A stretch of 64,000 bases of DNA, from contig JAKFCU010000107.1 in the NCBI GenBank assembly GCA_036676475.1, positions 4,136 through 68,135 of the forward strand, read 5' to 3'. A model generated the notes under the pieces. The model ran no database searches. It was not told the origin of the DNA and worked only from the letters and a program-made list of their open reading frames with translations. Source of the stretch: LC029 sp036676475. GTDB taxonomy: Bacteria > Bacillota > Bacilli > Aneurinibacillales > RAOX-1. Shown here one piece after another: positions 32,556-40,606 of this stretch. The stretch's first letter is position 1; each line of letters begins with the position of its first letter. The translations under genes and the position numbers were made by a program.

Positions 32556-33214
32556 TAGTAAATGATTAACCTCATTGATTCATCTTTATAAACTGTGTAC
32601 GAAGAATCAGGCCCGTCAAATGATTCCAGTACAGCAATAACATCCTCAGTTAATACAAGCCTTTCTGGGTTAAAGTAGAATTTACGTCCATTGATAGTAC
32701 GCCAAGCACTCAGTTCTTTCCCAGCCTCATAGGCTGCTATCATCTCTTCTATTTCGCCAACTTCATTTTCTAACATCTGTTTGACTGTAATCTCACTCAA
32801 AAATTTTTCATAATAGGTACCCATTTTTGAAAGCTCAAATGAATCCATCCACGATTTATGCAAGTGACATAGATCTGAAAGTTCCTCTGGATTTAACCCA
32901 CCAAATATTTCTTCAACAATATTGAGTGTGCTTAATTCTTCCTTCGAAAATTCGGGATTAAAACAAATTGCATCATTAATAAAATTACTATGGTTGTAAT
33001 AATATTGATGACGAACTTTTTCAACAACAGCTCCATTTTCAAATGCAAGCACTTTTTCATTAAATAGTGGCTCACGATATTTAGCTAGATGGACTAATTG
33101 CGAAAAATATAAAAGCTTTTGTAACTTCATATTTCCTCTTTTAGTATTCCTCGGATCATCATAATGGTGCTTTGTAAACCACATTGCTACTTTAGTCGCA
33201 TTTATAGTCGCCAT
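32555..33214 (-). CDS. Panacea-domain antitoxin (SocA/DUF4065-like)
   Basis: The 219-residue product has the Panacea core: VAMWFTKHHYDDPRN, KLQKLLYFSQLVHLAKY and PLFNEKVLAFENGAVVEKV, continuing to the helical DLCHLHKSWMD. Panacea proteins neutralise diverse unrelated toxins encoded next to them. A strong ribosome site (GGGGGGAGGCGGTTATTGA) and leading position fit an antitoxin. Confidence 0.88.
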   Translation of the reverse strand: MATINATKVAMWFTKHHYDDPRNTKRGNMKLQKLLYFSQLVHLAKYREPLFNEKVLAFENGAVVEKVRHQYYYNHSNFINDAICFNPEFSKEELSTLNIVEEIFGGLNPEELSDLCHLHKSWMDSFELSKMGTYYEKFLSEITVKQMLENEVGEIEEMIAAYEAGKELSAWRTINGRKFYFNPERLVLTEDVIAVLESFDGPDSSYTVYKDESMRLIIY

Positions 33215-33345
33215 TCAATAACCGCCTCCCCCCATTTTCAATATATTCCAGGCCTGAAAAAACGTCAACCTTCCTCTTAATAAATTACAATTTTTGGACA
33301 AATTATTTTAAACAGTTGAATTATCTCTCAACTCATACAAAACAT

Positions 33346-33378
33346 AAAACGAAGAGCACCGACATAAGGTGCTCGTTT
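33346..33378 (-). terminator. Rho-independent terminator
   Basis: GAGCACC (33354-33360) pairs with GGTGCTC (33368-33374) with flanking AACGAA/TTCGTT extension. It follows the 65-residue gene on the minus strand. Confidence 0.75.
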
Positions 33379-33411
33379 CATATAAACCTAAAAGTTTGTT
33401 AAAAATCTCCA

Positions 33412-33609
33412 TCAATCTTCTTTTTTAAAACTCCAACCACCCTCTATGAAATTAGCCGACCATTCTTTCCATTCTTGTTCAAGAAAAGAGTCTAAATCTT
33501 GATGAACTTCTAGATCATACCCCAATTCCTCTAAGGTAAATTCATCTTCATATCCTGCTCCGCTGTATCCAATGCTAAGAGTAAAATAAACTTTGGTGTT
33601 TTTATCCAT
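33412..33609 (-). CDS. Small acidic phage protein
   Basis: The 65-residue product (KVYFTLSIGYSGAGYEDEFTLEELGYD...) has one beta hairpin and one Trp-rich helix (LEQEWKEWSANFIEGGW). It resembles short phage proteins of unknown function. AGGAGAGAGATGT precedes ATG. Confidence 0.7.
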   Translation of the reverse strand: MDKNTKVYFTLSIGYSGAGYEDEFTLEELGYDLEVHQDLDSFLEQEWKEWSANFIEGGWSFKKED

Positions 33610-33643
33610 ACATCTCTCTCCTTTCTACAAACTCTGGATTTGT

Positions 33644-33784
33644 TCAATTTTCCCATTCTGTCTCTCTAACACTAAATTTATTTTGTAAGTTACACTCTGG
33701 ACATGATTCGATGATAGTATTTACCCATCCTAATTCTTCTGTTTCCCATTTTTCACCACATTTTTGACATGAGAGTATAATCAT
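33644..33784 (-). CDS. 46-residue zinc-ribbon protein
   Basis: The frame reads MIILSCQKCGEKWETEELGW..., with a second pair in ESCPECNLQ, so CxxC-x18-CxxC. The GGATGATAAAT site before ATG is moderate. It lies 34 bases upstream of the 65-residue gene and is probably in the same unit. Confidence 0.65.
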   Translation of the reverse strand: MIILSCQKCGEKWETEELGWVNTIIESCPECNLQNKFSVRETEWEN

Positions 33785-33902
33785 ATTTATCATCCATTCC
33801 CGATAAATTTTGATTTTGATTAAAATCTCCTAATCTATTAGTCCAAGCAAATACTTATATTTTCGCATCTCCTATAGTAAGAATTGATAGGGAGGTGTTT
33901 TC

Positions 33903-34085
33903 ATGTCCTGCTCATCTTGCCGAGATTCTAAAGTAAGCTGTGTTATTGCAGACCGTGGACGTTTCTTTGCCTTAATTGTCGATGAAAAATTATTCAGAAG
34001 AGACAATGTTATCATCGTACGTATCTCCAGGGAACGCTTTAACAGTCTTTTAAATCGAGGAGTCAGACGTTGCCACGTTCGCTAA
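33903..34085 (+). CDS. Small Cys/Arg-rich protein
   Basis: The 60-residue product (MSCSSCRDSKVSCVIADRGR...) starts behind GGGAGGTGTTTTC. It is basic at the C-terminus and transcribed against the early operon. A GC-rich hairpin follows at about 34090-34114. Function unknown. Confidence 0.65.
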   Translation: MSCSSCRDSKVSCVIADRGRFFALIVDEKLFRRDNVIIVRISRERFNSLLNRGVRRCHVR

Positions 34086-34154
34086 GCTTCCAGCACTCTA
34101 CCGTCCCGGTAGGGTGCCATACATATTGTTTTAATTTATAAAACGTAAAGTTGG

Positions 34155-35161
34155 TTAAAAATTAAATACAGGTTGCACTTCACTCATACACCTTTTTGCA
34201 ATTTCGATGTATTCCGGATTAAGCTCTATGCCGATAAACTTGCGATTCAACATTATTGAAACCATCCCTGTCGTTCCGGATCCGAAGAATGGATCAAGCA
34301 CTATCCCGCCCTCCGGGTAGCCTGCTAAAATACAAGGCTCAATAAGTTTAGGTGGGAATGTTGCAAAATGAGCTATAGGCAGCTGGGCTGTTGCTACTGT
34401 CCAAACCGATCGTTTATTTCTCATTCCAGAATTATTCGGTTCATTTCCGTGACTTTCCCGAATAACTTCTGAAGAATTATCAAAACTTTGTCCATTGGTA
34501 TATTTGCCACCGCCTCTGAAAGACTTACTATTGCTTTTCTCCATCTGGATTGTTTTGGACCAAATGCTCCTATAAATCTAGCTGGGGGCTAAAATCAAAT
34601 CCAACAGCCGGCTCTTTTATCGCTTCACAATCGTAATAATACTTTGGTGATTTGGATAAGAGAAAAATGTATTCGTGTGCTCTAGTCGGCCTATCTTTTA
34701 CGCTCTCCGGCATTGGGTTCGATTTGCTCCAAATGATATCTGAACGGAGATACCATCCATCTACCTGCAGGGCAAGAGCTATGCGCCACGGGATTCCTAC
34801 AAGATCCTTATGTTTTAATCCAGCTGGTGGACTTCTCCAACCTCTCACCTCAGATTTATCTTTCCATGCTTTCCGTTCATCAGTAAAAGATCCTCCACCT
34901 CCACGGCCGCCGCTGGCATAACTATCACCGAGATTAAAGCCATAAGGTCCCATCACTTCTAAGCACTCGGTAAACTTCACGGAACACACCGAGCATGTTA
35001 CTCACGTATTCTTCCGGAGTGGATTCAAGTCCCAGCTGCCCTTCTACTCCATAATCTCTGAGCCCCCAATATGGTGGAGAAGTCACGCAGCAATGAACAC
35101 TTTGATCGGGAAGTTTTTTTAAGACAGACAAGCAATCACCTTGGATAATCTGGTTTTCCAC
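34155..35161 (-). pseudogene. Phage DNA (adenine or cytosine-N4) methyltransferase broken by two frameshifts
   Basis: Three consecutive reading frames together spell one beta-class methyltransferase. The first has the catalytic TSPPYW, the second NLGDSYASGG and the target-recognition region, the third DPFFGSGTTG with NRKFIGIELNPEY (SAM-binding). At about 34935 the text reads GGCTTTAATCTC, where GGCTTAATCTC would restore WLNLGDSY, a one-base homopolymer change. A second shift lies near 34560-34580. It is either decayed or carries sequencing errors. Such enzymes protect phage DNA against host restriction. Confidence 0.85.
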
Positions 35162-35251
35162 TTAAATCCTCCTTTCCTGAGAAAATGACGAGTTTATAAA
35201 AAATAAATTTTGGTAATAACTCTAATTAAAATATTTTTAGGCGGTGTTACT

Positions 35252-35431
35252 ATGGGTTCGACTTTTTCAATGTGTATGCATTGTGGATGTAATGAAAATG
35301 ATGTAGCTGTTTTTAAATGCCATAATTGTGGAACAACTTTCTGTTTTACATGTGCTAATCACGGATTCTTTAGTACTGGATGTCCTAAATGTGAGTCTGG
35401 TGGAAGTAAATTAGGCAATATTAGCCGTTAA
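35252..35431 (+). CDS. Zinc-ribbon mini-protein
   Basis: The 59-residue product contains CMHCGC, CHNCGTTFC, FTC and CPKC, a double zinc-ribbon pattern. AGGCGGTGTTACT precedes ATG. It is divergent from the methyltransferase remnant. Confidence 0.75.
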   Translation: MGSTFSMCMHCGCNENDVAVFKCHNCGTTFCFTCANHGFFSTGCPKCESGGSKLGNISR

Positions 35432-35446
35432 ATACTAAAACAACCG

Positions 35447-35791
35447 CTACAGTATGTTTAATACCGTAGCGATGTGCCTCATGATCTCATCTTTGGTGTC
35501 GTAGTAGCAGCTGTGGGCCATGTTCAACTGCTGCCGTATATAAATGTCCTTTGGTTTATCTCTCTTGAAATAACTCAATTCTATGATGCTACGTTCTTCA
35601 TCTGTAAGAGGTGATAGAGCTAGTTCAATGAGTCGGACTTTCTTTCTTTTCTCCTCGAGCTTCGTCTGATCGTCCTGAAGTTCGGCCGCTTGGACAGCTA
35701 GTTCCATGGCCGGATACTTTCTTAGTTCCGTGACTGTTTCGCTATACCACCGTTCCTTTGGAACTTCCTCGAACATAGTCAATTGCTCCAT
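35447..35791 (-). CDS. ArpU-like late transcriptional regulator
   Basis: ATG 35791 follows GAGGGGTGATAACCATA, giving 114 aa. The helical chain (ETVTELRKYPAMELAVQAAELQ, KKVRLIELALSPLTDEERSIIELSYFKRD) ends in a sigma-like helix-turn-helix (DIYIRQQLNMAHSCYYDTKDEIMRHIA). This is the ArpU/RinA-type pattern that activates packaging and structural genes in Gram-positive phages. It is a good candidate to act at the late promoter region near 29.7-30.1 kb. Confidence 0.82.
   Translation of the reverse strand: MEQLTMFEEVPKERWYSETVTELRKYPAMELAVQAAELQDDQTKLEEKRKKVRLIELALSPLTDEERSIIELSYFKRDKPKDIYIRQQLNMAHSCYYDTKDEIMRHIATVLNIL
35449..35473. terminator. Stem-loop between convergent genes
   Basis: CGCTACAGTAT pairs with ATACCGTAGCG (10 of 11) around a short loop between the convergent zinc-ribbon and ArpU-like genes; the U tract is weak. 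Confidence 0.5.
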
Positions 35792-35879
35792 TATGGTTAT
35801 CACCCCTCGCAGATTATGATAGAATGGACGAAACGGTAAATTGTCGTCCTTCTCATTCACGAAGGGCCTTTTTTTATGC

Positions 35880-36035
35880 TTATTTTTTCTTCCGTAAGTA
35901 GTTCATTTGCCATAGACTCAATTCTTCCCCATTGACGTAGATCCTTAAGAACCCTGCCTGGTTGTAGTACTCAACTATGCTGTAACCGATCTTTTCCAGA
36001 GCAAGGGAAATCCTCAACATTTCCTCTTGCATCAT
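35880..36035 (-). CDS. Hypothetical 51-residue protein
   Basis: The frame (MMQEEMLRISLALEKIGYSI...) starts on the base after the preceding TGA, so it is translationally coupled. It has an N-terminal helix and a beta hairpin (AGFLRIYVNGEEL). No family recognised. Confidence 0.6.
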   Translation of the reverse strand: MMQEEMLRISLALEKIGYSIVEYYNQAGFLRIYVNGEELSLWQMNYLRKKK

Positions 36036-36257
36036 TCACTCATTCCCTTCAAATATGGCATGCAATTTTTCAAGCGGCCGTACTTCCCACTCGCCATCTT
36101 TCTTTATTTCAAACACGAAGACCTTATCCGGATCAATTCTGTGCCTCATCAACGTATTTCTGAAATCTTTTTTGGTACTGGATGCAAACCAGAGGCCGCA
36201 CTCTCCTGAACTATTTTCTGCCGTGTGGTAGCGGATTCTTATTGATAGTGATGGCAT
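36036..36257 (-). CDS. Hypothetical phage protein
   Basis: ATG 36257 overlaps the upstream TAA as TAATG, giving 73 aa (MPSLSIRIRYHTAENSSGECG...). It is a beta-rich small domain with KVFVFEIKKDGEWEVRPLEKL at the end. Function unknown. Confidence 0.65.
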   Translation of the reverse strand: MPSLSIRIRYHTAENSSGECGLWFASSTKKDFRNTLMRHRIDPDKVFVFEIKKDGEWEVRPLEKLHAIFEGNE

Positions 36258-36709
36258 TATTGACGATATGGACAAACTTTATTGGATGCATTTGAAGCCG
36301 CCGGGATCTCCGCTTTCTGCATAGTCTGAAATACTCCGCACTGCTTAAACTTCTGCTTGGTGCATCCCGTACAATGGTTTCCGATCGCCAGAGATGACAT
36401 ATCATACAAAGCATGGACATCTATTCCTACAGAAGAGGGGAGATTCTTGTCCGCGGCAAATCGGCTGACAACCACATACTGTGAATGCTTCGCTAAATTA
36501 TGGAGTTTCGATGCTTCCTCTGACCCAAGACGCTCCATTAACTGCTCCATGGACTTCATCATGAAAGACTTCGATGTTTTTAAATACTTCCACCCATCAG
36601 CTCCGAATAACTCTTTCATCTTGTCCTCTTGTTGGAGAAACTCTTGATAAGTGGCATTGAGGATAAGCAAAGCTACCATTCGCTCTTTTGTCGCTCGGTT
36701 AAGATACAC
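36257..36709 (-). CDS. DUF5651-like phage protein with Cys cluster
   Basis: The 150-residue product is helical in the N-terminal half (RATKERMVALLILNATYQEFLQQEDKMKEL) and carries CTGCTKQKFKQCGVF plus a terminal CPYRQ, a probable metal site. Similar proteins occur in early regions of Bacillus phages. Function unknown. Confidence 0.7.
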   Translation of the reverse strand: MYLNRATKERMVALLILNATYQEFLQQEDKMKELFGADGWKYLKTSKSFMMKSMEQLMERLGSEEASKLHNLAKHSQYVVVSRFAADKNLPSSVGIDVHALYDMSSLAIGNHCTGCTKQKFKQCGVFQTMQKAEIPAASNASNKVCPYRQ

Positions 36710-36710
36710 T

Positions 36711-37085
36711 CTAATCCCTCCGATCCTTGGATTGATCTTCTCTCATGTTGTCAGCAATCATCATGGCGAAATTGGCAACGTCAGCTGCTTCAAATATAAC
36801 TTCTTCCTTACCGTTACCAGTTCTTTCAACTTCGAGGAGAGCCCGATCAAGCTCAACAACCTCTTGATCCATTCGATCATAAAGGTAATCTACGCTACAC
36901 TCTGACCAATGCTTTTTATGATCATTTTCCCTTAGCTTCTTTTCCATCTGGACCGCGAACCATTGTACAGCCGGTCGGACTTCCGCAAACTCCTTTTCAA
37001 CAACCGCCAAGCCTGCTTCCTCCAACATCCTTATCTTTCCGATCGTCAGGATTCCGGCTGCTCTACTTCGCGCTGATTCACTCAT
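36711..37085 (-). CDS. MazG-like nucleotide pyrophosphohydrolase
   Basis: ATG 37085 follows GGGGAGGAAACGGC, giving 124 aa. The all-helical MazG pattern is present: DRMDQEVVELDRALLEVE with the ExxE metal ligands, then VIFEAADVANFAMMIAD with the second ExxD set. It probably hydrolyses (d)NTPs or alarmone-type nucleotides. It sits in the early operon and overlaps the upstream 46-residue gene by ATGA. Confidence 0.82.
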   Translation of the reverse strand: MSESARSRAAGILTIGKIRMLEEAGLAVVEKEFAEVRPAVQWFAVQMEKKLRENDHKKHWSECSVDYLYDRMDQEVVELDRALLEVERTGNGKEEVIFEAADVANFAMMIADNMREDQSKDRRD

Positions 37086-37222
37086 GCCGTTTCCTCCCCG
37101 TTCTCCCAGCTGGTCACTGTCCAATACAGTTGTTTGATTTCGTCTTGTGACAACCGAACCAATACCCTGATAGGTGTTCCAGTTAGTTTATGAATCAAGC
37201 TAATTTTTTCATGACGTTTCAA
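37082..37222 (-). CDS. 46-residue mini-protein
   Basis: A TTG start after GATGAGGTGATTTAC opens KRHEKISLIHKLTGTPIRV... and ends in TSWENGEETA. TGA overlaps the MazG-like ATG. No family is known. Confidence 0.6.
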   Translation of the reverse strand: MKRHEKISLIHKLTGTPIRVLVRLSQDEIKQLYWTVTSWENGEETA

Positions 37223-37228
37223 AGTAAA

Positions 37229-37312
37229 TCACCTCATCATCAAATAAATAATCACTGCCCAAATCGTTATCGACAACAGTAATCCGTTTTTCAGTCCTCG
37301 GAAGAAGTCCAC
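37229..37312 (-). CDS. 27-residue membrane micro-protein
   Basis: GTG overlaps the stop of the upstream regulator (TAGTG). The chain is a charged N-terminus plus one transmembrane helix (LLLSITIWAVIIYLMMR). Its 3' end supplies the ribosome site of the next gene. It might be a real micro-protein or a coupling leader. Confidence 0.45.
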   Translation of the reverse strand: MDFFRGLKNGLLLSITIWAVIIYLMMR

Positions 37313-37515
37313 TATGCCTTGATCTTCCTGTACTTCTCTTTTGCCCGATAAGTCCGACACTTATTGTTATCTTCCAGGAGCCCGGCATCTTTCAACACTT
37401 GAAGGTCTCCCCTAATCGCTCTTACGGTACAACCATATTCATCGGCCAGCTGCCTGGCTTGTAATTCTTCACCATTTATAAATCTTGTTGCGAGGTCACG
37501 TCTACGTTGCAGCAT
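37312..37515 (-). CDS. Small HTH (DeoR-like) DNA-binding protein
   Basis: The 67-residue product has a winged helix-turn-helix (ARQLADEYGCTVRAIRGDLQVLKDAGLLE) and a basic tail. AGGAGGTACATGGG precedes ATG. Probably an early phage regulator. Confidence 0.78.
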   Translation of the reverse strand: MLQRRRDLATRFINGEELQARQLADEYGCTVRAIRGDLQVLKDAGLLEDNNKCRTYRAKEKYRKIKA

Positions 37516-37583
37516 CCCATGTACCTCCTTTATTTTGAAATCCTCTCTCCGGATTAGGGAGAGAGGACAAGTCTAGTAATCTA

Positions 37584-37871
37584 TTAATTGAAAGTTTCTT
37601 CTTTTGGAGTATTAAGATAATCTTCAAGATTGGTTTGCCCAGGTGCTACACTGACTTCCCCTCGACCATTGACACTATATTCCGTGCCTTCATCTTCTGG
37701 ATCCTCAACAACTGGCATATACTCGACCGTTACTTTGACATTGTGATTGACTAATTCATTCAAGTTAGCCAGTTCATCACGCTCGATCTTTTCAGAATCA
37801 AACTTGATCACGATTTTGGTTTTGCCGTTTTTAACGTCTGCTACTGTTGCTAAAAAAGTGGAAATTTTCAT
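37584..37871 (-). CDS. Hypothetical early phage protein
   Basis: The 95-residue product has an N-terminal beta sheet (KISTFLATVADVKNGKTKIVIKF) and an acidic Pro/Glu-rich linker. Proteins of this shape adjoin RuvC-like genes in Firmicute phages. No function assigned. Confidence 0.65.
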   Translation of the reverse strand: MKISTFLATVADVKNGKTKIVIKFDSEKIERDELANLNELVNHNVKVTVEYMPVVEDPEDEGTEYSVNGRGEVSVAPGQTNLEDYLNTPKEETFN

Positions 37872-37900
37872 TTTGCATTTCTCCTCTCAGAATTTAAGGT

Positions 37901-38416
37901 TTATTTGGACTTTGTTGCTAACACAGTATCTAGGACTTCTTGCTGGAACTTGGTTAGAATTACAGTTGGTTCGTGTACGGCCCTAGCAATTTGAGCAAGT
38001 ACAAAAGCATCGGTTATGTTATTGGACTTGCTATCAAACTGCCAACGCTTGTATACCTCTACAGCCAACCGCTCTTTTGGTGCATTGCCACCAGCACCAG
38101 TAAACTTTTTCAAAGAACCAGGCGCAACCTCGATGTATTTCACTTTTTCCTCATGAAGTTTCATGCGAATCCCCCAACCTATGCCGCCTAACTGAACAGC
38201 CTGCTGACTTCCAAAACCGAATCCCTCTATACAAACAGCGATAGGAGATTTGAGAAGATGATTTTTAACAGCTTCCGCTGTGCCCTGTACAAGCTTATAC
38301 ATCCGTTCAGGGTCTTTCCCTTGATAGGCAATCTCTCTTTCCTCTAGAACATTGCCAACTTTGTCTAGCACTACGAACCCCGTTTTAGTAGATGGGTCTA
38401 TCCCAATAAATCTCAT
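37901..38416 (-). CDS. RuvC-like Holliday junction resolvase
   Basis: The 171-residue RNase-H-fold product has the acidic tetrad pattern: GIDPSTKTGF near the start, CIEGFGFGSQQA in the middle and SNNITDAFVLAQIA late. It resolves replication or recombination intermediates before packaging. Its ATGA overlap with the upstream gene shows coupling. Confidence 0.85.
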   Translation of the reverse strand: MRFIGIDPSTKTGFVVLDKVGNVLEEREIAYQGKDPERMYKLVQGTAEAVKNHLLKSPIAVCIEGFGFGSQQAVQLGGIGWGIRMKLHEEKVKYIEVAPGSLKKFTGAGGNAPKERLAVEVYKRWQFDSKSNNITDAFVLAQIARAVHEPTVILTKFQQEVLDTVLATKSK

Positions 38417-38727
38417 CGGATACCTCCCGGCATCTCAACGAATCCAAAAACACCATCGACATAGGTCATAACAAAATCTTTATCACTAAGTTGATAAGCA
38501 GATACATTTTGGACCATCTCACAGTAACTCTCCGTGCTTTGAAGCTTCTTAATCTGCTGCTCTTTCAATTGATATCGTTCAAGCTTGGCCTGCAGCTCCA
38601 GGTTATGTTTCCTCAACTCGTTCACATGGAGCTTGGACAGCGTAACCTCATCTCTAAGCCCTACTAACACTCTCGCCACGCTTTCTATCACCCGATCCAT
38701 CCCTGGTGTAATTTCTGGTTGGTCCAA
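38413..38727 (-). CDS. Coiled-coil early protein
   Basis: TTG 38727 follows GGGGAGGGAATTAAA, giving 104 aa; the longer upstream frame overlaps the neighbour and lacks a site. The centre is coiled-coil (LHVNELRKHNLELQAKLERYQLKEQQIKKL). Function unknown. Confidence 0.65.
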   Translation of the reverse strand: MDQPEITPGMDRVIESVARVLVGLRDEVTLSKLHVNELRKHNLELQAKLERYQLKEQQIKKLQSTESYCEMVQNVSAYQLSDKDFVMTYVDGVFGFVEMPGGIR

Positions 38728-38728
38728 T

Positions 38729-38992
38729 TTAATTCCCTCCCCATATTCCGCCTGTACGCTGTTTAATAACTCTGATATCAACCTGGTCCATGATAAGGAA
38801 TAGGACCTCTTGAGGTTTACGCTTGAATCTCTCTGCTATCTCAAATATTGATAACCCGTCATCCCACATTTCTTTGAATCTTGGAAGGTCTTTTCTATCC
38901 CAGAGAAAATCAAAGTTCTCACAACAGACATAAGGCTCGTCAACAATCTCGATATGAGAGTTCCTGTTCTTATACTTTTTAGGTCCAGCCAT
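38729..38992 (-). CDS. Hypothetical phage protein with HTH-like region
   Basis: ATG 38992 lies after GGGGAAAGGAGA, giving 87 aa. The C-terminal half has a helix-turn-helix-like run (LPRFKEMWDDGLSIFEIAERFKRKPQEVLFLIMDQ). Possibly a small regulator. Confidence 0.65.
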   Translation of the reverse strand: MAGPKKYKNRNSHIEIVDEPYVCCENFDFLWDRKDLPRFKEMWDDGLSIFEIAERFKRKPQEVLFLIMDQVDIRVIKQRTGGIWGGN

Positions 38993-39179
38993 TCTCCTTT
39001 CCCCTCTCCTGTCCAATCAATTCCACCAGGGAGCGGATCTCCTCGGGCGAATCGTTTTGCATGTCCCGGACTTCCTGTAGATAAGCATGATATTGTTCTT
39101 TGGTAATGTGTCCGCTTTGAAACCCAATGACTAGTGACTTCATGACAATCCCCATTAATTCGTTTTTTGTCTTATCCAA
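38979..39179 (-). CDS. Hypothetical helical protein
   Basis: The 66-residue product (MDKTKNELMGIVMKSLVIGF...) is helical and overlaps both neighbours slightly, as is usual in this early operon. No family recognised. Confidence 0.6.
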   Translation of the reverse strand: MDKTKNELMGIVMKSLVIGFQSGHITKEQYHAYLQEVRDMQNDSPEEIRSLVELIGQERGKENGWT

Positions 39180-39405
39180 GAGATTTCCTCATTTCCATGG
39201 CCTGCTGGCAGAGGCGATCATATCCAGGTAGAACCCTTTCGTATTCCTCTGGTTTAATCAATGGATTTCCAAGGTATTCAGCGCCCTTCACGATTCGTTC
39301 CAACAGGTTAAAGTATTCCAGTTCACTCTTCTGACTTGTATCGCTGGTACCATCCCTCAAATCGATACTTGAACTTTCGGACACCAGTCTCACGACCTTT
39401 TGCAA
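39172..39405 (-). CDS. Hypothetical protein overlapping the helicase end (start uncertain)
   Basis: The C-terminal part (LEYFNLLERIVKGAEYLGNP... PGYDRLCQQAMEMRKSLG) looks coding. The first 28 residues would overlap the helicase gene by 83 bases. A TTG at 39357 or a site near the helicase stop is more likely. No family recognised. Confidence 0.5.
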   Translation of the reverse strand: MQKVVRLVSESSSIDLRDGTSDTSQKSELEYFNLLERIVKGAEYLGNPLIKPEEYERVLPGYDRLCQQAMEMRKSLG

Positions 39406-40606
39406 TCTTAGATATAACGCCTACTCCGTTTTGGAGATCCTTTATTTCCTCATTTTCGTAGAGAAATTCAACCACATCGGCATCCTGCTCAATGTCTCCT
39501 GACTCTTTTAAGTGGTGGAGCTCCGGCTCTGTCACCTGGGCACCAGCTCGAGACATTTGGGCTAGCATGATGATAGGACAATCTAACTCCCGGGCCAGCT
39601 GTTTAGCAGATCGGGTTACTTCTCCAATGGCTTGCTGACGGGATTGGTTCGGCTTCTGAGGGATATTCATAATACCGAGATAGTCAATGACTATGGCACC
39701 TAGTTTTCCTGTTTTGCGCTTCATTCTGCGAGCCTCAGACCGTATTTCTTCGATCGTCACCCCTGATGCATCATCAATGTGCAGCGGGAGCTTTTCCAGC
39801 CAATCATATGCACGTACCGCCCGCTCCATCTCGTGTTCTTCAAGCATTTTTCTTAGGACACGATTGTAATTCAGTTGGACCACCGTACACACCATCCGGT
39901 CAAGCACTTGATTGCGGCCCATCTCTTGAGACCAAATCAGCACATCTCCCGCATTTTGTTTAGCCATCCCCATAGCCATTTGTAGAGCCTTCGCTGTCTT
40001 TCCTACCGAAGGTCTTCCTGCCAGTATGTAGAGCCACCCTCTACCTACCCCGCCGCTCCATTCGTCAAATTCTTTGAATCCAGTCAATATGGTGTTCTTC
40101 TGCTTTTTGAGGTGCTCAAAATACTCTTGGCGGATATCCTTCACACTGACCATTTCCCTACGAACTCCCATGGAAAGACTCAGCTTTTCAAATTCAGAAG
40201 TAGCATGTCGGATGTCATCACTCTCAATCGCAAGTTTCCGGATCTTTTCAGAGATCAGAAGCATTTTTCGCCTAAGAGATTTTTCTCGTACTAATTCTGC
40301 ATAATGTTTAATGGCTCCCGAAGATGGAACTGCATTGGTCAGCTTCGTAAGGTAGTCGATCCCGCCTACTTCATCCAGACGGTCATAGGTCATGAAAGTA
40401 TCAGACATGGTAATAAAATCGATCGGCTGCCCGTTTTGGTAGTTGTGAACCATTGCGGTCCATATCAAACGATTAGCCTCGTGATAGAAATCTGTATTCT
40501 CTAGCAAACTAGCAACCTCGTCCATAACGGAGCTATCTTTCAAAACCGAACCGATCACGCCAGCTTCTGCTTCGAAGTTGCTGATATTAAATTCCTGGGA
40601 ATTCAC
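39323..40606 (-). CDS. Replicative DNA helicase, DnaB family
   Basis: The 427-residue product has the DnaB N-terminal domain (EAGVIGSVLKDSSVMDEVASLL, GIDYLTKLTNAVPSS) and the RecA-like core with GRPSVGKTAKALQMAM, SQEMGRNQVLDRM, AIVIDYLGIM and the Q-loop LAQMSR. It unwinds phage DNA at the fork and is presumably loaded by the upstream initiator, whose gene it overlaps by 20 bases. Confidence 0.95.
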   Translation of the reverse strand: MNSQEFNISNFEAEAGVIGSVLKDSSVMDEVASLLENTDFYHEANRLIWTAMVHNYQNGQPIDFITMSDTFMTYDRLDEVGGIDYLTKLTNAVPSSGAIKHYAELVREKSLRRKMLLISEKIRKLAIESDDIRHATSEFEKLSLSMGVRREMVSVKDIRQEYFEHLKKQKNTILTGFKEFDEWSGGVGRGWLYILAGRPSVGKTAKALQMAMGMAKQNAGDVLIWSQEMGRNQVLDRMVCTVVQLNYNRVLRKMLEEHEMERAVRAYDWLEKLPLHIDDASGVTIEEIRSEARRMKRKTGKLGAIVIDYLGIMNIPQKPNQSRQQAIGEVTRSAKQLARELDCPIIMLAQMSRAGAQVTEPELHHLKESGDIEQDADVVEFLYENEEIKDLQNGVGVISKIAKGRETGVRKFKYRFEGWYQRYKSEE

